From Persicobacter psychrovividus (GTDB taxonomy: Bacteria; Bacteroidota; Bacteroidia; Cytophagales; Cyclobacteriaceae), in the NCBI RefSeq assembly GCF_036492425.1, contig NZ_AP025296.1, positions 62,001 through 126,000 of the forward strand: a stretch of 64,000 nt of DNA, written 5' to 3'. The notes below the pieces were generated by a model. The model was not told the origin of the DNA. It searched no databases and was given only the letters and a program-made list of their open reading frames with translations. Below are positions 29,113 to 38,723 of the stretch, one piece after another (positions within the stretch are counted from its first letter, which is position 1; each line of letters begins with the position of its first letter). The position numbers were made by a program, and so were the translations under genes.

Positions 29113-32100
29113 ATGATGTACAAAACCTATTTTTTAATGGTATGGCTAATCGCTATTGCCCTACCCGTTCGTGCACAATGGGAAGACCTCAACCCCGGAG
29201 GTGGGGGACAAATTCAAGATGTAATTTGTGACCCCAACATTGAAGGAAGACTATATCTTTCTTCGGATATGGAAGGCGTGTACCGCAGTGACGATTACGG
29301 TGCTTCGTGGCATATCAAATCAGATGACCTCGTTCACACCCGTGCTTTTGTAACCACCGTTGACCCTACCAACAGCAACAGAATTTATGTCGGAACCCTT
29401 TATGGCCTCTCGATTTCCGACAATGCGGGCGACCAGTACCACTTTGCGACCAGCACCGCAGACAATTCCATCAATGCCATTGCCATCGACCCTTTTGATG
29501 CCTCGCATATTATTGCAGGGGTTGGCTGGAAGGACGATTATGACTTCTGGACCTGGGGCATTGGCCGCGTGGCCTCCAAAGGGCTCGGCTATTACTTCGA
29601 ATCCAAAGATTACGGCAGCAGCTGGCAGAAGGTCACCTACACCACTATTGACGATGAATATTTCAATATTTACGCCATTCGGTTCGATCAAAAAAGACCA
29701 GGAACTTTCTATATCGGCGGAGATCAAGGCTTATGGAAAACCATCGATGGCGGAGCAAATTGGGCGCTCATCCCCGGCCCAACCACCTTCAAATGTCGAG
29801 GCATTGACCTGACCCCTGACGGAAATACCATTTACGCCACTTATGCCACTGACAATGGTGACTATTTTAATGTAGGTTCAGGATCCAAAATTTTTGCGAC
29901 AAGAACCGCCAATATTCAATGGACGGATATCTCCGCAGGCTTACAATATACCAGCCAAATGTGGTACCCAGAAGTGGATGTTCGGTCAGATGGAGACTTC
30001 CACAAAATTCTTGTCGGCTTCAGAAATCAACGAACCGGCGTATGGGAGGGAAGCATACAATGGAATGACAACAGCATCAGCAGCCATAGCTGGGCCAACA
30101 TCCTTAAAGAGCGGGATAATTTTGACCCCGGCTGGGATACCTGGTACCCCAACCCCAATGTCAGATGGGCACACTATACCCCATTAAGCTGGAGTAACCG
30201 GGGCATCTGGGCCACGGGAAATCAGACCCTTTTCTACGGAGAAGAGCAGGCAGGAGAATGGCAGTTTCTGAATAAATATTGTCAGCCGTCAAGCATTATC
30301 ACCCCATCCACCGGAGAGCCAACGTACCATAACCGTGGATTTGCCAGCACCTTCACCTTCGACGGTACCGCCATTGAAAATTATGCCATTCAGAGCCAAG
30401 GCGACAACGGCATACAGGAAAGCTGGGATTATGGCTATTCCTGGAATAACCACGAAGTGCGGGAATACAGCAATCACAACCATGCCGACGCCGTGGATAT
30501 CGCAGAGGTGGACGGTGTACCGACGGTTGTGGTAGCGGCCGCAAAAGGCTGGGGCGGCGTGAACCTGAACAGCCATACCATCCTGACCAAACAACTTCAT
30601 ACTTTCAGCCCTTCTGATCAATGGCAAAGCCGAAATGGCAACCTGCCCACCAACTACAATGTGAAAGAATTGCGGGTATCGCCCCATAATAAAAAAAGTG
30701 TGGTCATGGGCATTTATGGCAGTGGCATCTGGTGGATTGAAGACATCAAAGACTTCATCAATGGGGGCAATGCGGTACAAATCGCCGACAAGGTAACCGA
30801 TCATATTGCAGGGGCAAACTCCATCGCCTTTCACCCTACCAACCCTAATATTCTCTATCTGGCATCGAATATTTTCACCAATGATCCCAACACCAACGAA
30901 AAGCAAGTGCTCTGGAAAGGGGAACGGCAGTCTGGTAACCAGTGGGAATGGTCGATCATTCATGACGCCATCGGCTGGGGAGCAACCGTTGCTGCCACTC
31001 AAATCGACGGGCAACTCTACCTGCTTCATGCTGCTCAAACCAAAACAGCAAGTGGCTACACCACCGACCAGCAGCTCAGCATTTCTGCTGATGAAGGCGC
31101 AAGCTGGCAAACCATCCTGAATAAAGAAACCACCCTGCCACTCGCCCAACACAGCTGGTACGACTACATTGCCAACCGATATGAATTCCGATATGGTGGG
31201 CTTGCGGTAAAAGACAACCAGATTTTTGTGGCAGCCTATCACCATGAATTCGGCAAACCCTATGGAATGTTTCGAGGAATTATTGAGCCGGATAAAACCA
31301 TCAGCTGGGAAAACTGGACCGCAGACCACGACTGGCCCGGTATGAATGGGGCACAGATACGGGAGATCGAAGGGAAAACATACTACTATGGTTCTACTTC
31401 GGGCGCCGGCTTATGGCGAAGGGAAATTACGCCGGTAGATTATGGGGGTATCACAGCTCCTGATGGACTGTTAGCTGAAAACGTAGCCTCAGGCATACAG
31501 CTGAGCTGGCAGGATAACAGCAACAACGAAACAGGTTTTCAGATTGAAAGAGGGAATGGGGGAGCAGGATTTGCCACCCTTACCACCGTGGATGCCAATA
31601 CCACCTCTTTTATTGATGATGGCTTTTGCCCTGGCAGAGCCTTCTCCTACCGTGTAAGAGCGATTAATGCCACAACTAAATCTTCGCCTTCCAACACCGC
31701 AACAGCAACCAGTGCATCTCCGGTATTGCCTACGGGTAATGGCGATGGCCTCGTGGTGCAGTATTTCAACGACATCAATTTGGAAAATCCGGTAGCGGTA
31801 GATATTGTATCTCCTATTGTTTTCAACTGGCAGCGCACCGCCCCAAACACCTGCATGAATGTCGATTTCTGGTCGGCGAGGTTTGAAGGGGAAATCACTG
31901 CGGAAACCTCAGGGACCTATCAAATTCAGGCCACTGCCGATGATGCCGTTGCCGTTTGGGTGGAAGGCCAGCTCTTGATGCAGCAAAACCTTGAAGATCC
32001 CAACGATCCCGTTTCAGGCACCCTTCAAATGACCGCAGGGCAGGCCTATCGTATCAGAATAGAATATCAGGAAGAAGGCTGGGACGCCCACCTGAAAATG

Positions 32101-35100
32101 GAGTGGGCCAAAGATGGCGGTGCCTTTACCACCATACCTGCTGCTGCATTTTCATCCTATACGGTTGGCCCTATGGACCCGCCAGCCACTCCTGCTGATG
32201 TATCGGCAGAGGCCATTTCAGCTTCAGCAATACAAATCAACTGGACCGATCTTTCCGATAATGAAGAGCAATTTATTATTGAGCAAAACAGCGGGCAAGA
32301 CTGGCAGGTAACAGGTACCGCAACGGCCAATGCCACCACTTTTGTTGCCCAGGACCTGGTGCCGCAAACCGACTATACCTTCCGGGTACAGGCGAAAAAC
32401 AATGGCGGAAGATCGGGCTGGAGTAACACCGCCACAGCCACGACCAACAGCCTGCCAACCACACTACCCGAAGCACCAACAGACTTGCAGGTATCTACTA
32501 ATGGTACTGAAGTGAACCTCCTTTGGAGCGACCAATCGGACAATGAGTTGTGGTTTATCATTGAGCGGAAACAAAATCAGTGGGAAGCCATTGACAGTGT
32601 TGCCGCCAACCTGACCAACTATATTGACCGATCTGCGGAAGCGGTTTCAAACTATGAATACCGGGTGGTGGCCAAAAACAATGTGGGCATCAGTGGCTCA
32701 AGCAACAGCGCAATGGTGCGTATTCCTGACGCGCCACAGCAGGGGATTATTGGTGCCCGAAAAACCCTTTCGACCATGCAAGTGGATGGTCAACTGACGG
32801 AGAATGTATGGGATTTATATGCTTCAGCGAGCAAAAATATTACTGGAGCCTCCGACAATAAAGTTACTTTTGCCACCCTGTGGGATGATCAGTACCTTTA
32901 TGTAGCGATTAAGGTGGAAGATGCAAACCTGTGGAACGATTCCGCGGAAGACTATAACGATGACGCCACTGAAGTTTATATTGATGGCGGATTTGAACGC
33001 AGCAGCAGCTACGATCAAAATGACCGTCAGTTCACCAAAGGCTATCAGTCTGATGGGCTTTCGGGATCAACGAATAATGCAGGAGTGATGGTCGCTTGGG
33101 CACAAGTCGCCGATGGTTATACCGTCGAGTATGCCATTCCGTGGAGCAATATAGGGCAGTCAGCCTATAATAGTAAAAAAATCGGTTTCGATATTGCCGT
33201 TAACGATGACGATGATGGGGGGCCGCGCGATGCACAACTCATGTGGATGGGAACCGACAACAATTGGTCGAACACCAGTCAGTTTGGAACCCTGGTTCTT
33301 TCCGATGAAACCGTCAGTGGCGGAGACCAGCCTTGGCCGCCGGTAGTCGAAATATCCGCGCCCACAACAGGCAGCCGCAGCAATGTAGGGGAGGATGTAC
33401 TGATCACTGCTTCAGCATCAGATCCTGATGGCAACATCAGCAAAGTCGCCTTTTATGCGGGTGATCTAAAAATAGGGGAGGATTACACCGCGCCCTACTC
33501 GGTAACGTATCCAGCACCAGCGGTTGGTTTGCATTACCTTTCCGCAGTGGCAACGGATCAGGATGGGTACAGCACACTTTCCGAGGTCGTCACGATTGAG
33601 GTGGTGGAGCCCACTGCCTGCGATGCACCCAACCTTTTACCCAATGGGCACTTTGAATCTGGCACCGGAGGGTGGAATTTCTACACCAACAGCGGCAATG
33701 GAGTGGTCGCCAATTTCAGCAGTTCCAATGTCGGTGCCATTGCCGGAGCACAGTCTGCAAAAATTCAGATCGATCAAAATGGCAGTCAGGATTCCGACGT
33801 GCAATGCTTCACCAATCTGTCGTTGGCCGCAGGTATAGATTACGAGATCAGTTACCAGGCCAAAGCATCCTCGAGCACCAACATCCGGGTACAATTGCTG
33901 CAAGAGGGCAGCTGGGTTGATTATGGTCAGCACACCGTCAGCCTCAGTCCACAAATCGGCACCTATACCTTGCAGGTCAATCTCGCCAATGCAGATCAAA
34001 ATGCACGACTTGATTTTTTCCTCGGTAATACCGCATCCACCATTTATCTGGATGAAATTTCGGTACGTGAAAAATGTACAAATGTCCCTACGGATCCCGT
34101 ACCTCCTGTGGTACATATTTCTTCCCCTTCAGCCGGAGACACCTTCACGAGTGGGGAATCCGTTTGGCTAACCGCGGAAGCTTCGGATGCAGATGGATTT
34201 GTGAGCAGCGTGCGCTTTTTTGCTGACGATGTCCTGATCGGGGAAGATGATTCGTCGCCTTTTAGCATCCAATGGCAAAACCTGTCAGCAGGCACTTACC
34301 AGCTCACGGCCCAGGCCGTGGACGACGATCAGCAAACCACCCTCTCAGGTGCAGTACAAATTCAGGTGGAAAATCCGAATCTTCCTCCTACGGTCAGTTT
34401 GACCGCGCCACTTGACGGCAGTATATTCCTATCCGATGAGGCTGTCCTAATCACTGCTGAAGCCTCAGACCCTGACGGTACCATCAGTGCTGTGGAACTT
34501 TATCTTGACGGCAGCCTGTTGGAAACGCTAAACAGTGCGCCTTATCAATGGGAAATAAACGATCTGTCAGTCGGGAATTACACTTTGCAGGTTACGGCGA
34601 CCGATCAGCAGGGCATGACTGCAAGTTCGGAAACGATCGAAATATCGGTGGAAAACAGCAGCGTTTGCGACTTCCCGAATCTGGTCGGAAATGGTGATTT
34701 TGGAAATGGCGCCAATGGCTGGCAATTTTATACCAATGGCGGCAGTGGTACTTCGGCACAACTGCAAACCAACGGAGAGGCCTACGTCAATATTGATCAG
34801 GGTGGAAATATGGACTCCGACATTCAACTGTATACCCAGCTGAACCTGCTGGCGAATGTTACTTATGAAGTTACTTTTTCTGCCAAAGCGCAATCAGACC
34901 GTAACATGAGAGTACAGGTTTTACAGGAAGGAAGCTGGGCGAACTATGGTCAAACTACCGTTGCCCTCACCCCAAACTTTGTCAGCTACCAGTTTGAGTT
35001 TTCGATATCCAGTCCTGACGGCAACGCCAGACTCGACTTCTTTCTTGGGCAGGCCAATGCTGATGTAACAATAGGGCAGGTGACAGTGCAGGAAAAATGT

Positions 35101-35379
35101 GAGGCACAAAATCAGCGGGTAATGCCTGAAAACACCATACAGATTTACCCTAACCCGATTTTCCGACAGCAGGCATTGTTCATCGCTCCTGCAGGGGCAA
35201 AGGTGAAGTCGGTTGAAATATTTACAGTCGGAGGAGCGCTGATATATCAAACCAATTTCAGCCAACAAGCGACAACTCCTTTGGAGATTCCTTCAGGCTC
35301 CTTTGAGCAAACAGGGCTTTACCTGATTCGTCTGCAGACAGATCAAGGGCAACAGCTCAAAAAAATAATGGTGTACTAA
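29113..35379 (+). CDS. T9SS-exported GH74-like beta-propeller protein with PA14 and multiple CBM domains
   Basis: The 2088-residue protein has a signal peptide (1-21). Residues about 22-775 form a beta-propeller with repeated sialidase/BNR-like motifs (SDDYGASWH, SKDYGSSWQ, TIDGGANW, SADEGASWQ), as in GH74 xyloglucanases and related sortilin-type propellers. Then come a fibronectin-III domain (about 780-865), a PA14 domain (876-1016), two FN3 domains (1019-1206) and a CBM9/DOMON-like domain (1211-1399). After these are an Ig-like domain (1409-1497), a CBM4/9-like domain (1506-1655), two more Ig-like domains (1662-1848), a second CBM4/9-like domain (1854-1996) and a T9SS type A sorting domain (from about 2005, IQIYPNPIF). 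It probably binds and cleaves a plant or algal glycan at the cell surface. Catalytic Asp residues of GH74 could not be assigned by eye. The start could be the second ATG at 29116. Confidence 0.88.
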   Translation: MMYKTYFLMVWLIAIALPVRAQWEDLNPGGGGQIQDVICDPNIEGRLYLSSDMEGVYRSDDYGASWHIKSDDLVHTRAFVTTVDPTNSNRIYVGTLYGLSISDNAGDQYHFATSTADNSINAIAIDPFDASHIIAGVGWKDDYDFWTWGIGRVASKGLGYYFESKDYGSSWQKVTYTTIDDEYFNIYAIRFDQKRPGTFYIGGDQGLWKTIDGGANWALIPGPTTFKCRGIDLTPDGNTIYATYATDNGDYFNVGSGSKIFATRTANIQWTDISAGLQYTSQMWYPEVDVRSDGDFHKILVGFRNQRTGVWEGSIQWNDNSISSHSWANILKERDNFDPGWDTWYPNPNVRWAHYTPLSWSNRGIWATGNQTLFYGEEQAGEWQFLNKYCQPSSIITPSTGEPTYHNRGFASTFTFDGTAIENYAIQSQGDNGIQESWDYGYSWNNHEVREYSNHNHADAVDIAEVDGVPTVVVAAAKGWGGVNLNSHTILTKQLHTFSPSDQWQSRNGNLPTNYNVKELRVSPHNKKSVVMGIYGSGIWWIEDIKDFINGGNAVQIADKVTDHIAGANSIAFHPTNPNILYLASNIFTNDPNTNEKQVLWKGERQSGNQWEWSIIHDAIGWGATVAATQIDGQLYLLHAAQTKTASGYTTDQQLSISADEGASWQTILNKETTLPLAQHSWYDYIANRYEFRYGGLAVKDNQIFVAAYHHEFGKPYGMFRGIIEPDKTISWENWTADHDWPGMNGAQIREIEGKTYYYGSTSGAGLWRREITPVDYGGITAPDGLLAENVASGIQLSWQDNSNNETGFQIERGNGGAGFATLTTVDANTTSFIDDGFCPGRAFSYRVRAINATTKSSPSNTATATSASPVLPTGNGDGLVVQYFNDINLENPVAVDIVSPIVFNWQRTAPNTCMNVDFWSARFEGEITAETSGTYQIQATADDAVAVWVEGQLLMQQNLEDPNDPVSGTLQMTAGQAYRIRIEYQEEGWDAHLKMEWAKDGGAFTTIPAAAFSSYTVGPMDPPATPADVSAEAISASAIQINWTDLSDNEEQFIIEQNSGQDWQVTGTATANATTFVAQDLVPQTDYTFRVQAKNNGGRSGWSNTATATTNSLPTTLPEAPTDLQVSTNGTEVNLLWSDQSDNELWFIIERKQNQWEAIDSVAANLTNYIDRSAEAVSNYEYRVVAKNNVGISGSSNSAMVRIPDAPQQGIIGARKTLSTMQVDGQLTENVWDLYASASKNITGASDNKVTFATLWDDQYLYVAIKVEDANLWNDSAEDYNDDATEVYIDGGFERSSSYDQNDRQFTKGYQSDGLSGSTNNAGVMVAWAQVADGYTVEYAIPWSNIGQSAYNSKKIGFDIAVNDDDDGGPRDAQLMWMGTDNNWSNTSQFGTLVLSDETVSGGDQPWPPVVEISAPTTGSRSNVGEDVLITASASDPDGNISKVAFYAGDLKIGEDYTAPYSVTYPAPAVGLHYLSAVATDQDGYSTLSEVVTIEVVEPTACDAPNLLPNGHFESGTGGWNFYTNSGNGVVANFSSSNVGAIAGAQSAKIQIDQNGSQDSDVQCFTNLSLAAGIDYEISYQAKASSSTNIRVQLLQEGSWVDYGQHTVSLSPQIGTYTLQVNLANADQNARLDFFLGNTASTIYLDEISVREKCTNVPTDPVPPVVHISSPSAGDTFTSGESVWLTAEASDADGFVSSVRFFADDVLIGEDDSSPFSIQWQNLSAGTYQLTAQAVDDDQQTTLSGAVQIQVENPNLPPTVSLTAPLDGSIFLSDEAVLITAEASDPDGTISAVELYLDGSLLETLNSAPYQWEINDLSVGNYTLQVTATDQQGMTASSETIEISVENSSVCDFPNLVGNGDFGNGANGWQFYTNGGSGTSAQLQTNGEAYVNIDQGGNMDSDIQLYTQLNLLANVTYEVTFSAKAQSDRNMRVQVLQEGSWANYGQTTVALTPNFVSYQFEFSISSPDGNARLDFFLGQANADVTIGQVTVQEKCEAQNQRVMPENTIQIYPNPIFRQQALFIAPAGAKVKSVEIFTVGGALIYQTNFSQQATTPLEIPSGSFEQTGLYLIRLQTDQGQQLKKIMVY

Positions 35380-35394
35380 GCTTTTCAAACAATG

Positions 35395-35436
35395 AAAAAG
35401 AGGCTGCTACTTTCGGGTAACAGCCTCTTTTTTTTG
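35395..35436 (+). terminator. terminator after the GH74-like gene
   Basis: AAAGAGGCTG pairs with CAGCCTCTTT across a 14-nt loop; eight or more T follow. It lies 16 bp after the stop codon at 35379. Confidence 0.93.
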
Positions 35437-35474
35437 CTTTCTTATATTTTGCTCCTTATCGCCTAAACTAAAAA

Positions 35475-35490
35475 ACGGTACTTTTAACAC
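35475..35490 (+). repeat. isolated iteron variant
   Basis: ACGGTACTTTTAACAC differs at one position from the origin iteron ACGGTGCTTTTAACAC. It stands alone, 40 bp before the first centromere-like site and on the far side of parAB from the main array. Confidence 0.7.
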
Positions 35491-35514
35491 CTTTCAATTT
35501 CAGGACTACTTCAG

Positions 35515-35948
35515 CAAGTAAACATTTTGTGCACTTGATACATCGCCAAGAGCATCGGCAATTTAACCTGCATTCATAACTCAGTCAGCAGCTCCTATTA
35601 TCAGCAGATCCAAAATATCTTGAATTCAAGGATATTGAAGCAAGTAAACATTTTGTGCACTTGATACATCGCCAAGAGCATCGGCAATTTAACCTGCATT
35701 CATAACTCAATCAGCAGATCCAAAACATCTTGAATTTAAGGATATTGAAGCAAGTAAACATTTTGTGCACTTGATACATCGCCAAGAGCCTCGGTGCCTT
35801 AACCTGCATAAATAACTCAGTCAGCAACTCCTATTATCAGCAGATCCAAAACATCTTGAATTTAAGGATATTTCAGCAAGTAAACATTTTGTGCACTTGA
35901 AGTATTGACTTCAGGATTATTGAAGCAAGTAAACATTTTGTGCACTTG
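35515..35948. repeat. five-copy dyad array, candidate centromere (parS-like)
   Basis: A 23-bp hyphenated palindrome, CAAGT-n2-ACA-n3-TGT-n2-ACTTG, occurs five times without a mismatch at 35515-35537, 35641-35663, 35751-35773, 35877-35899 and 35926-35948. The first three spacers are themselves about 87-103 bp direct repeats, the second lacking 16 bp present in the others. The fourth spacer is only 26 bp. The last site ends 11 bp from the parB stop codon. Dyad sites beside parB are the normal layout of a plasmid centromere, so ParB binding is the likely role. Control of parAB transcription is less likely, since the array lies at the 3' end of the operon. Confidence 0.82.
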
Positions 35949-35959
35949 CTGACTTTCCA

Positions 35960-36982
35960 TTAAGCCTGTTCGATTTCCGAAATCAGTTTTTGGTAGTGAG
36001 CCAGTAAAAGTGCCTTTCCTTCCTGATCCGCAGACTTCAATACCTTCCTGATCCGCGATTCTTCCGACTTCATGTACTTATGAAGATCAAAAGTAGTTTT
36101 GGCTTTCACCACTGGTTTCACCTGTACCGAAAGTTGATCGTACCATAAAATATCATCTTCGGAGGCATTTTCCTGCTCCAACTCAAATATTCGAACGATG
36201 TCTAAAGCACCGATTTTTTCAAAAGTGTTAAAAGCACCGATTTTTTCAATCTCCGCTTTCTTGGCAGAAATTTTACGGTCGAGAAAACGCGCTTTTACAT
36301 CTTCTGGCAAGGCCTGTACGCCACGGTAAAATTTGGCATCGCGCTGAATGGTCATCGCACTGACGCCAAAAGAAGCGCCAAGATTTTCCGCAAGACGACC
36401 ACCTTCCTGCGCCGACCTGTCGCCGCCGTGGTTCCCTTTGAGTCTTTCATATTTCATCCCCCTGAAATAGGATACCTGCCACTTGACAAGGTTTCTTTTC
36501 CCCATTTGCAGGTCCACCATATACTCTTTTACAGCTTCAAGGTCTGCAAATTGCAGCACACGATAGGGGATTTCCATCAGTTTCAGTGCACCTGCAACCC
36601 GCCAGCGGTTATGCCCATCAACGATATAATAAAAACCGCCGTCAGGGTCCTGCCAAACAAGTACGGGTTCACGAACACCTTCCTTCTGAACACTTTCGGT
36701 CAGTTTCTGATATTCATTTTTTGTCAGGGCAGGAATGAGCGCCTTCAGCTCTGGCTGCACCTTAATTAAAGGGTCGTCAAAAGAGGTAAAAGCAATCGCA
36801 CTCAGGTACGCATCACGGCCAACCATGTGGGTTTCGATTTCAGACTTTATGGCAAAATCCTGCACGCGGGTAACTTCTGCTGAAATTTCGGTGCTTTGTA
36901 CATCTTTCGTGGAAACATCATGAGGCTGTATCGCACGACCTCGTTTCCCCCCCCGACTTGATTTGATTTGTTTCTTAGCCAT
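35960..36982 (-). CDS. parB: ParB-family partition protein
   Basis: The 340-residue protein has a basic, presumably flexible N-terminus (KKQIKSSRGGKRGRA). A ParB/sulfiredoxin-like N-terminal domain follows, at about 80-165 (VDGHNRWRVAGALKLMEIPY at 121-140). A helix-turn-helix region lies at about 195-225 (LAENLGASFGVSAMTIQRDA), then a C-terminal helical part. ParB binds the centromere and drives segregation with ParA. The gene overlaps parA by 8 bp and is followed at once by five dyad sites that are its likely binding sites. Oddly, the DNA coding for residues 248-263 (IGAFNTFEKIGALDIV) contains two repeats matching those of the replication origin, so the coding sequence doubles as initiator-type binding DNA. 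Confidence 0.9.
   Translation of the reverse strand: MAKKQIKSSRGGKRGRAIQPHDVSTKDVQSTEISAEVTRVQDFAIKSEIETHMVGRDAYLSAIAFTSFDDPLIKVQPELKALIPALTKNEYQKLTESVQKEGVREPVLVWQDPDGGFYYIVDGHNRWRVAGALKLMEIPYRVLQFADLEAVKEYMVDLQMGKRNLVKWQVSYFRGMKYERLKGNHGGDRSAQEGGRLAENLGASFGVSAMTIQRDAKFYRGVQALPEDVKARFLDRKISAKKAEIEKIGAFNTFEKIGALDIVRIFELEQENASEDDILWYDQLSVQVKPVVKAKTTFDLHKYMKSEESRIRKVLKSADQEGKALLLAHYQKLISEIEQA
36194..36239 (-). repeat. two origin-type repeats inside the parB coding sequence
   Basis: AACGATGTCTAAAGCACCG at 36194-36212 is identical over 19 bp to 38763-38781 in front of rep. GTGTTAAAAGCACCG at 36225-36239 is the exact reverse complement of the iteron core CGGTGCTTTTAACAC. Both have the same orientation and are read as sense codons of parB. 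Confidence 0.85.
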
Positions 36983-37949
36983 TGATCAACTCCTCAGTAA
37001 ATGATTTATAATCTTTTGCAGCATTGCTTCGGTGAGAATAAGAGAAAATATCCTCGCCAGCTTCTGAGGCTTCACTCAGGGCAATGGTATTTCGTATTTT
37101 GGTATCAAAAACCTTGTATCGGCTGAATTTACTGCGGATTTTCTCCTCAATACTCTGGTGCAAAGCGGTATTCCCTTTAACCATCGTCAGCAAAATGCCT
37201 TCTACCGTAATATCAGGGTTCAGTCGGAGTGTTGTTTCATCCTTCACAAAATCAATCACATCGGCCAAGCCCTCATAAGGCAATGAGTCGGGAATCACAG
37301 GAATAATCACCGAATGAGCCGCCACCATGGCATTGGTCACCAGAATATCCATATTCGGTGGGGTGTCCAGCAAAATATAATCATAATCCTGCTTCACCAT
37401 CCCAAGCACCTTCGAAAGGCGTTCCATTCCCGGAATCTGACGGAGGGTAAGATCACGTGCAATTTTAGTCAGTGACAGCTCCGAAGGAATCAGATGAAAG
37501 GTGTCCAGATCTTCATAAGGCTGATAGATACACGATTTTATTGGTAAATTATTCGCTTCATCAAATGTAAGGACGTTACGGATAGTGTTCGTCGGACGGT
37601 CCTCGCCACGATAGCCGAGGTGCTGTGTGGTGTTCGCCTGCGGGTCAAAATCAATCAGCAACACTTTGAAATTCTTATTGGCCAAACCTACTGCCAAATT
37701 AACCGAGGTGGTCGTTTTGCCTACTCCGCCCTTGTGATTATAAATCGCATAAACTTTTGCCCCCTCATTGTCTTTAAAGCCATACCTGATCAGTATTGGC
37801 GCAACCTTCTTGATGTGTTCTTCTGACAGGTTTCTGCCTTTCATGGCCTTATTCAAATAAGTATTGGGAATTCCTGCTTCAATCTCGATTTGCTTTAAGT
37901 TCAAAGCCGGATTGTTGCGAAAAAATGTGCGGATTTGGTCGTTCGTCAT
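36975..37949 (-). CDS. parA: ParA-family partition ATPase with N-terminal DNA-binding domain
   Basis: The 324-residue protein has an N-terminal helix-turn-helix segment (about 1-60, LKQIEIEAGIPNTYLNKAM). The deviant Walker A motif KGGVGKTT is at 73-80, the Walker A' motif DFDPQAN at 100-106, and Walker B lies in YDYILLDTPPN. The long N-terminal extension is that of type Ia ParA, which also represses its own operon. It uses ATP-dependent nucleoid binding to move ParB-centromere complexes. It is the first gene of the parAB operon, transcribed away from the iteron region and divergently from rep. Confidence 0.94.
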   Translation of the reverse strand: MTNDQIRTFFRNNPALNLKQIEIEAGIPNTYLNKAMKGRNLSEEHIKKVAPILIRYGFKDNEGAKVYAIYNHKGGVGKTTTSVNLAVGLANKNFKVLLIDFDPQANTTQHLGYRGEDRPTNTIRNVLTFDEANNLPIKSCIYQPYEDLDTFHLIPSELSLTKIARDLTLRQIPGMERLSKVLGMVKQDYDYILLDTPPNMDILVTNAMVAAHSVIIPVIPDSLPYEGLADVIDFVKDETTLRLNPDITVEGILLTMVKGNTALHQSIEEKIRSKFSRYKVFDTKIRNTIALSEASEAGEDIFSYSHRSNAAKDYKSFTEELING

Positions 37950-38174
37950 AACTTGTGATATATTTACCCTGCTTCAAAGGTATTCAAAAAAAAGAGAATT
38001 ACACCCAATTTATTCAAAAATAATATACTTTATGTGAATTTATCTGCTAAAGTTTGTACTTTTACGATTGAATTTTGTCGTAATTGAACAATAAATCAAA
38101 AATAATTGAAAACATCGACTGCTTGGGAGCGTGCATAAACACCGTCTGCATCGGTATTAATATATACTACCCAG

Positions 38175-38540
38175 AAACGGTGCTTTTAACACTTTTAGCA
38201 ATTCGACCAATGAATGAACCTTCCAAAAACGGTGCTTTTAACACGCTTCGGCAAATTTTTAAAAACGGTCGTCGGTATTATGGCCTCATTCAGATAACCA
38301 AAAGCCACAAATTTACTACCCAATGGCTCAATTGTCTATATACACGGTTTATTTCCTTGTAACATAGCCCAAATTCAGCCCACGCAAAAATGTTTATGAA
38401 GCAATACAAAGCGGTGCTTTTAACATCCTTCGGCAGATAATGCCAAATTAATCAGTAAGCAAAGTGAAATTTTCGGTGCTTTTAACACTTTTAGGCTTAC
38501 TTATTAGCTAACTCACCAATAAAAACGGTGCTTTTAACAT
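38175..38540 (+). repeat. iteron array, five copies
   Basis: The core CGGTGCTTTTAACA(C/T) occurs at 38178-38192, 38230-38244, 38412-38426, 38474-38488 and 38526-38540, all in the same orientation. Spacings between starts are 52, 182, 62 and 52 bp, mostly near multiples of the helical turn. These are the likely initiator binding sites. Confidence 0.9.
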
Positions 38541-38723
38541 CTTTTCTTTTCAAGGAATACAAAATACACTATCGATCAACATTTTTGATTGATCTTTAAT
38601 AATTATGGTCAGTAAAATTTAAACTTGACCACCTGTTATACTTAGTTATTATAATTAATACTTACTATTATAGTTAAGAGGGGGTGCATCCCCTTAAAAA
38701 TGAACGGCTTACAAGCTTAAAAA

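Noticed and set aside
35515-35948. Repeat array considered as a CRISPR
   Set aside because: The spacers are mostly copies of each other and range from 26 to 103 bp, and no cas gene is present; the repeat is a dyad beside parB, fitting a centromere.
38084-38362. 92-codon plus-strand frame between parA and rep
   Set aside because: It runs through two iterons, which explain its repeated GAFNTL-like translation; it has no protein-like features and the region is the origin.
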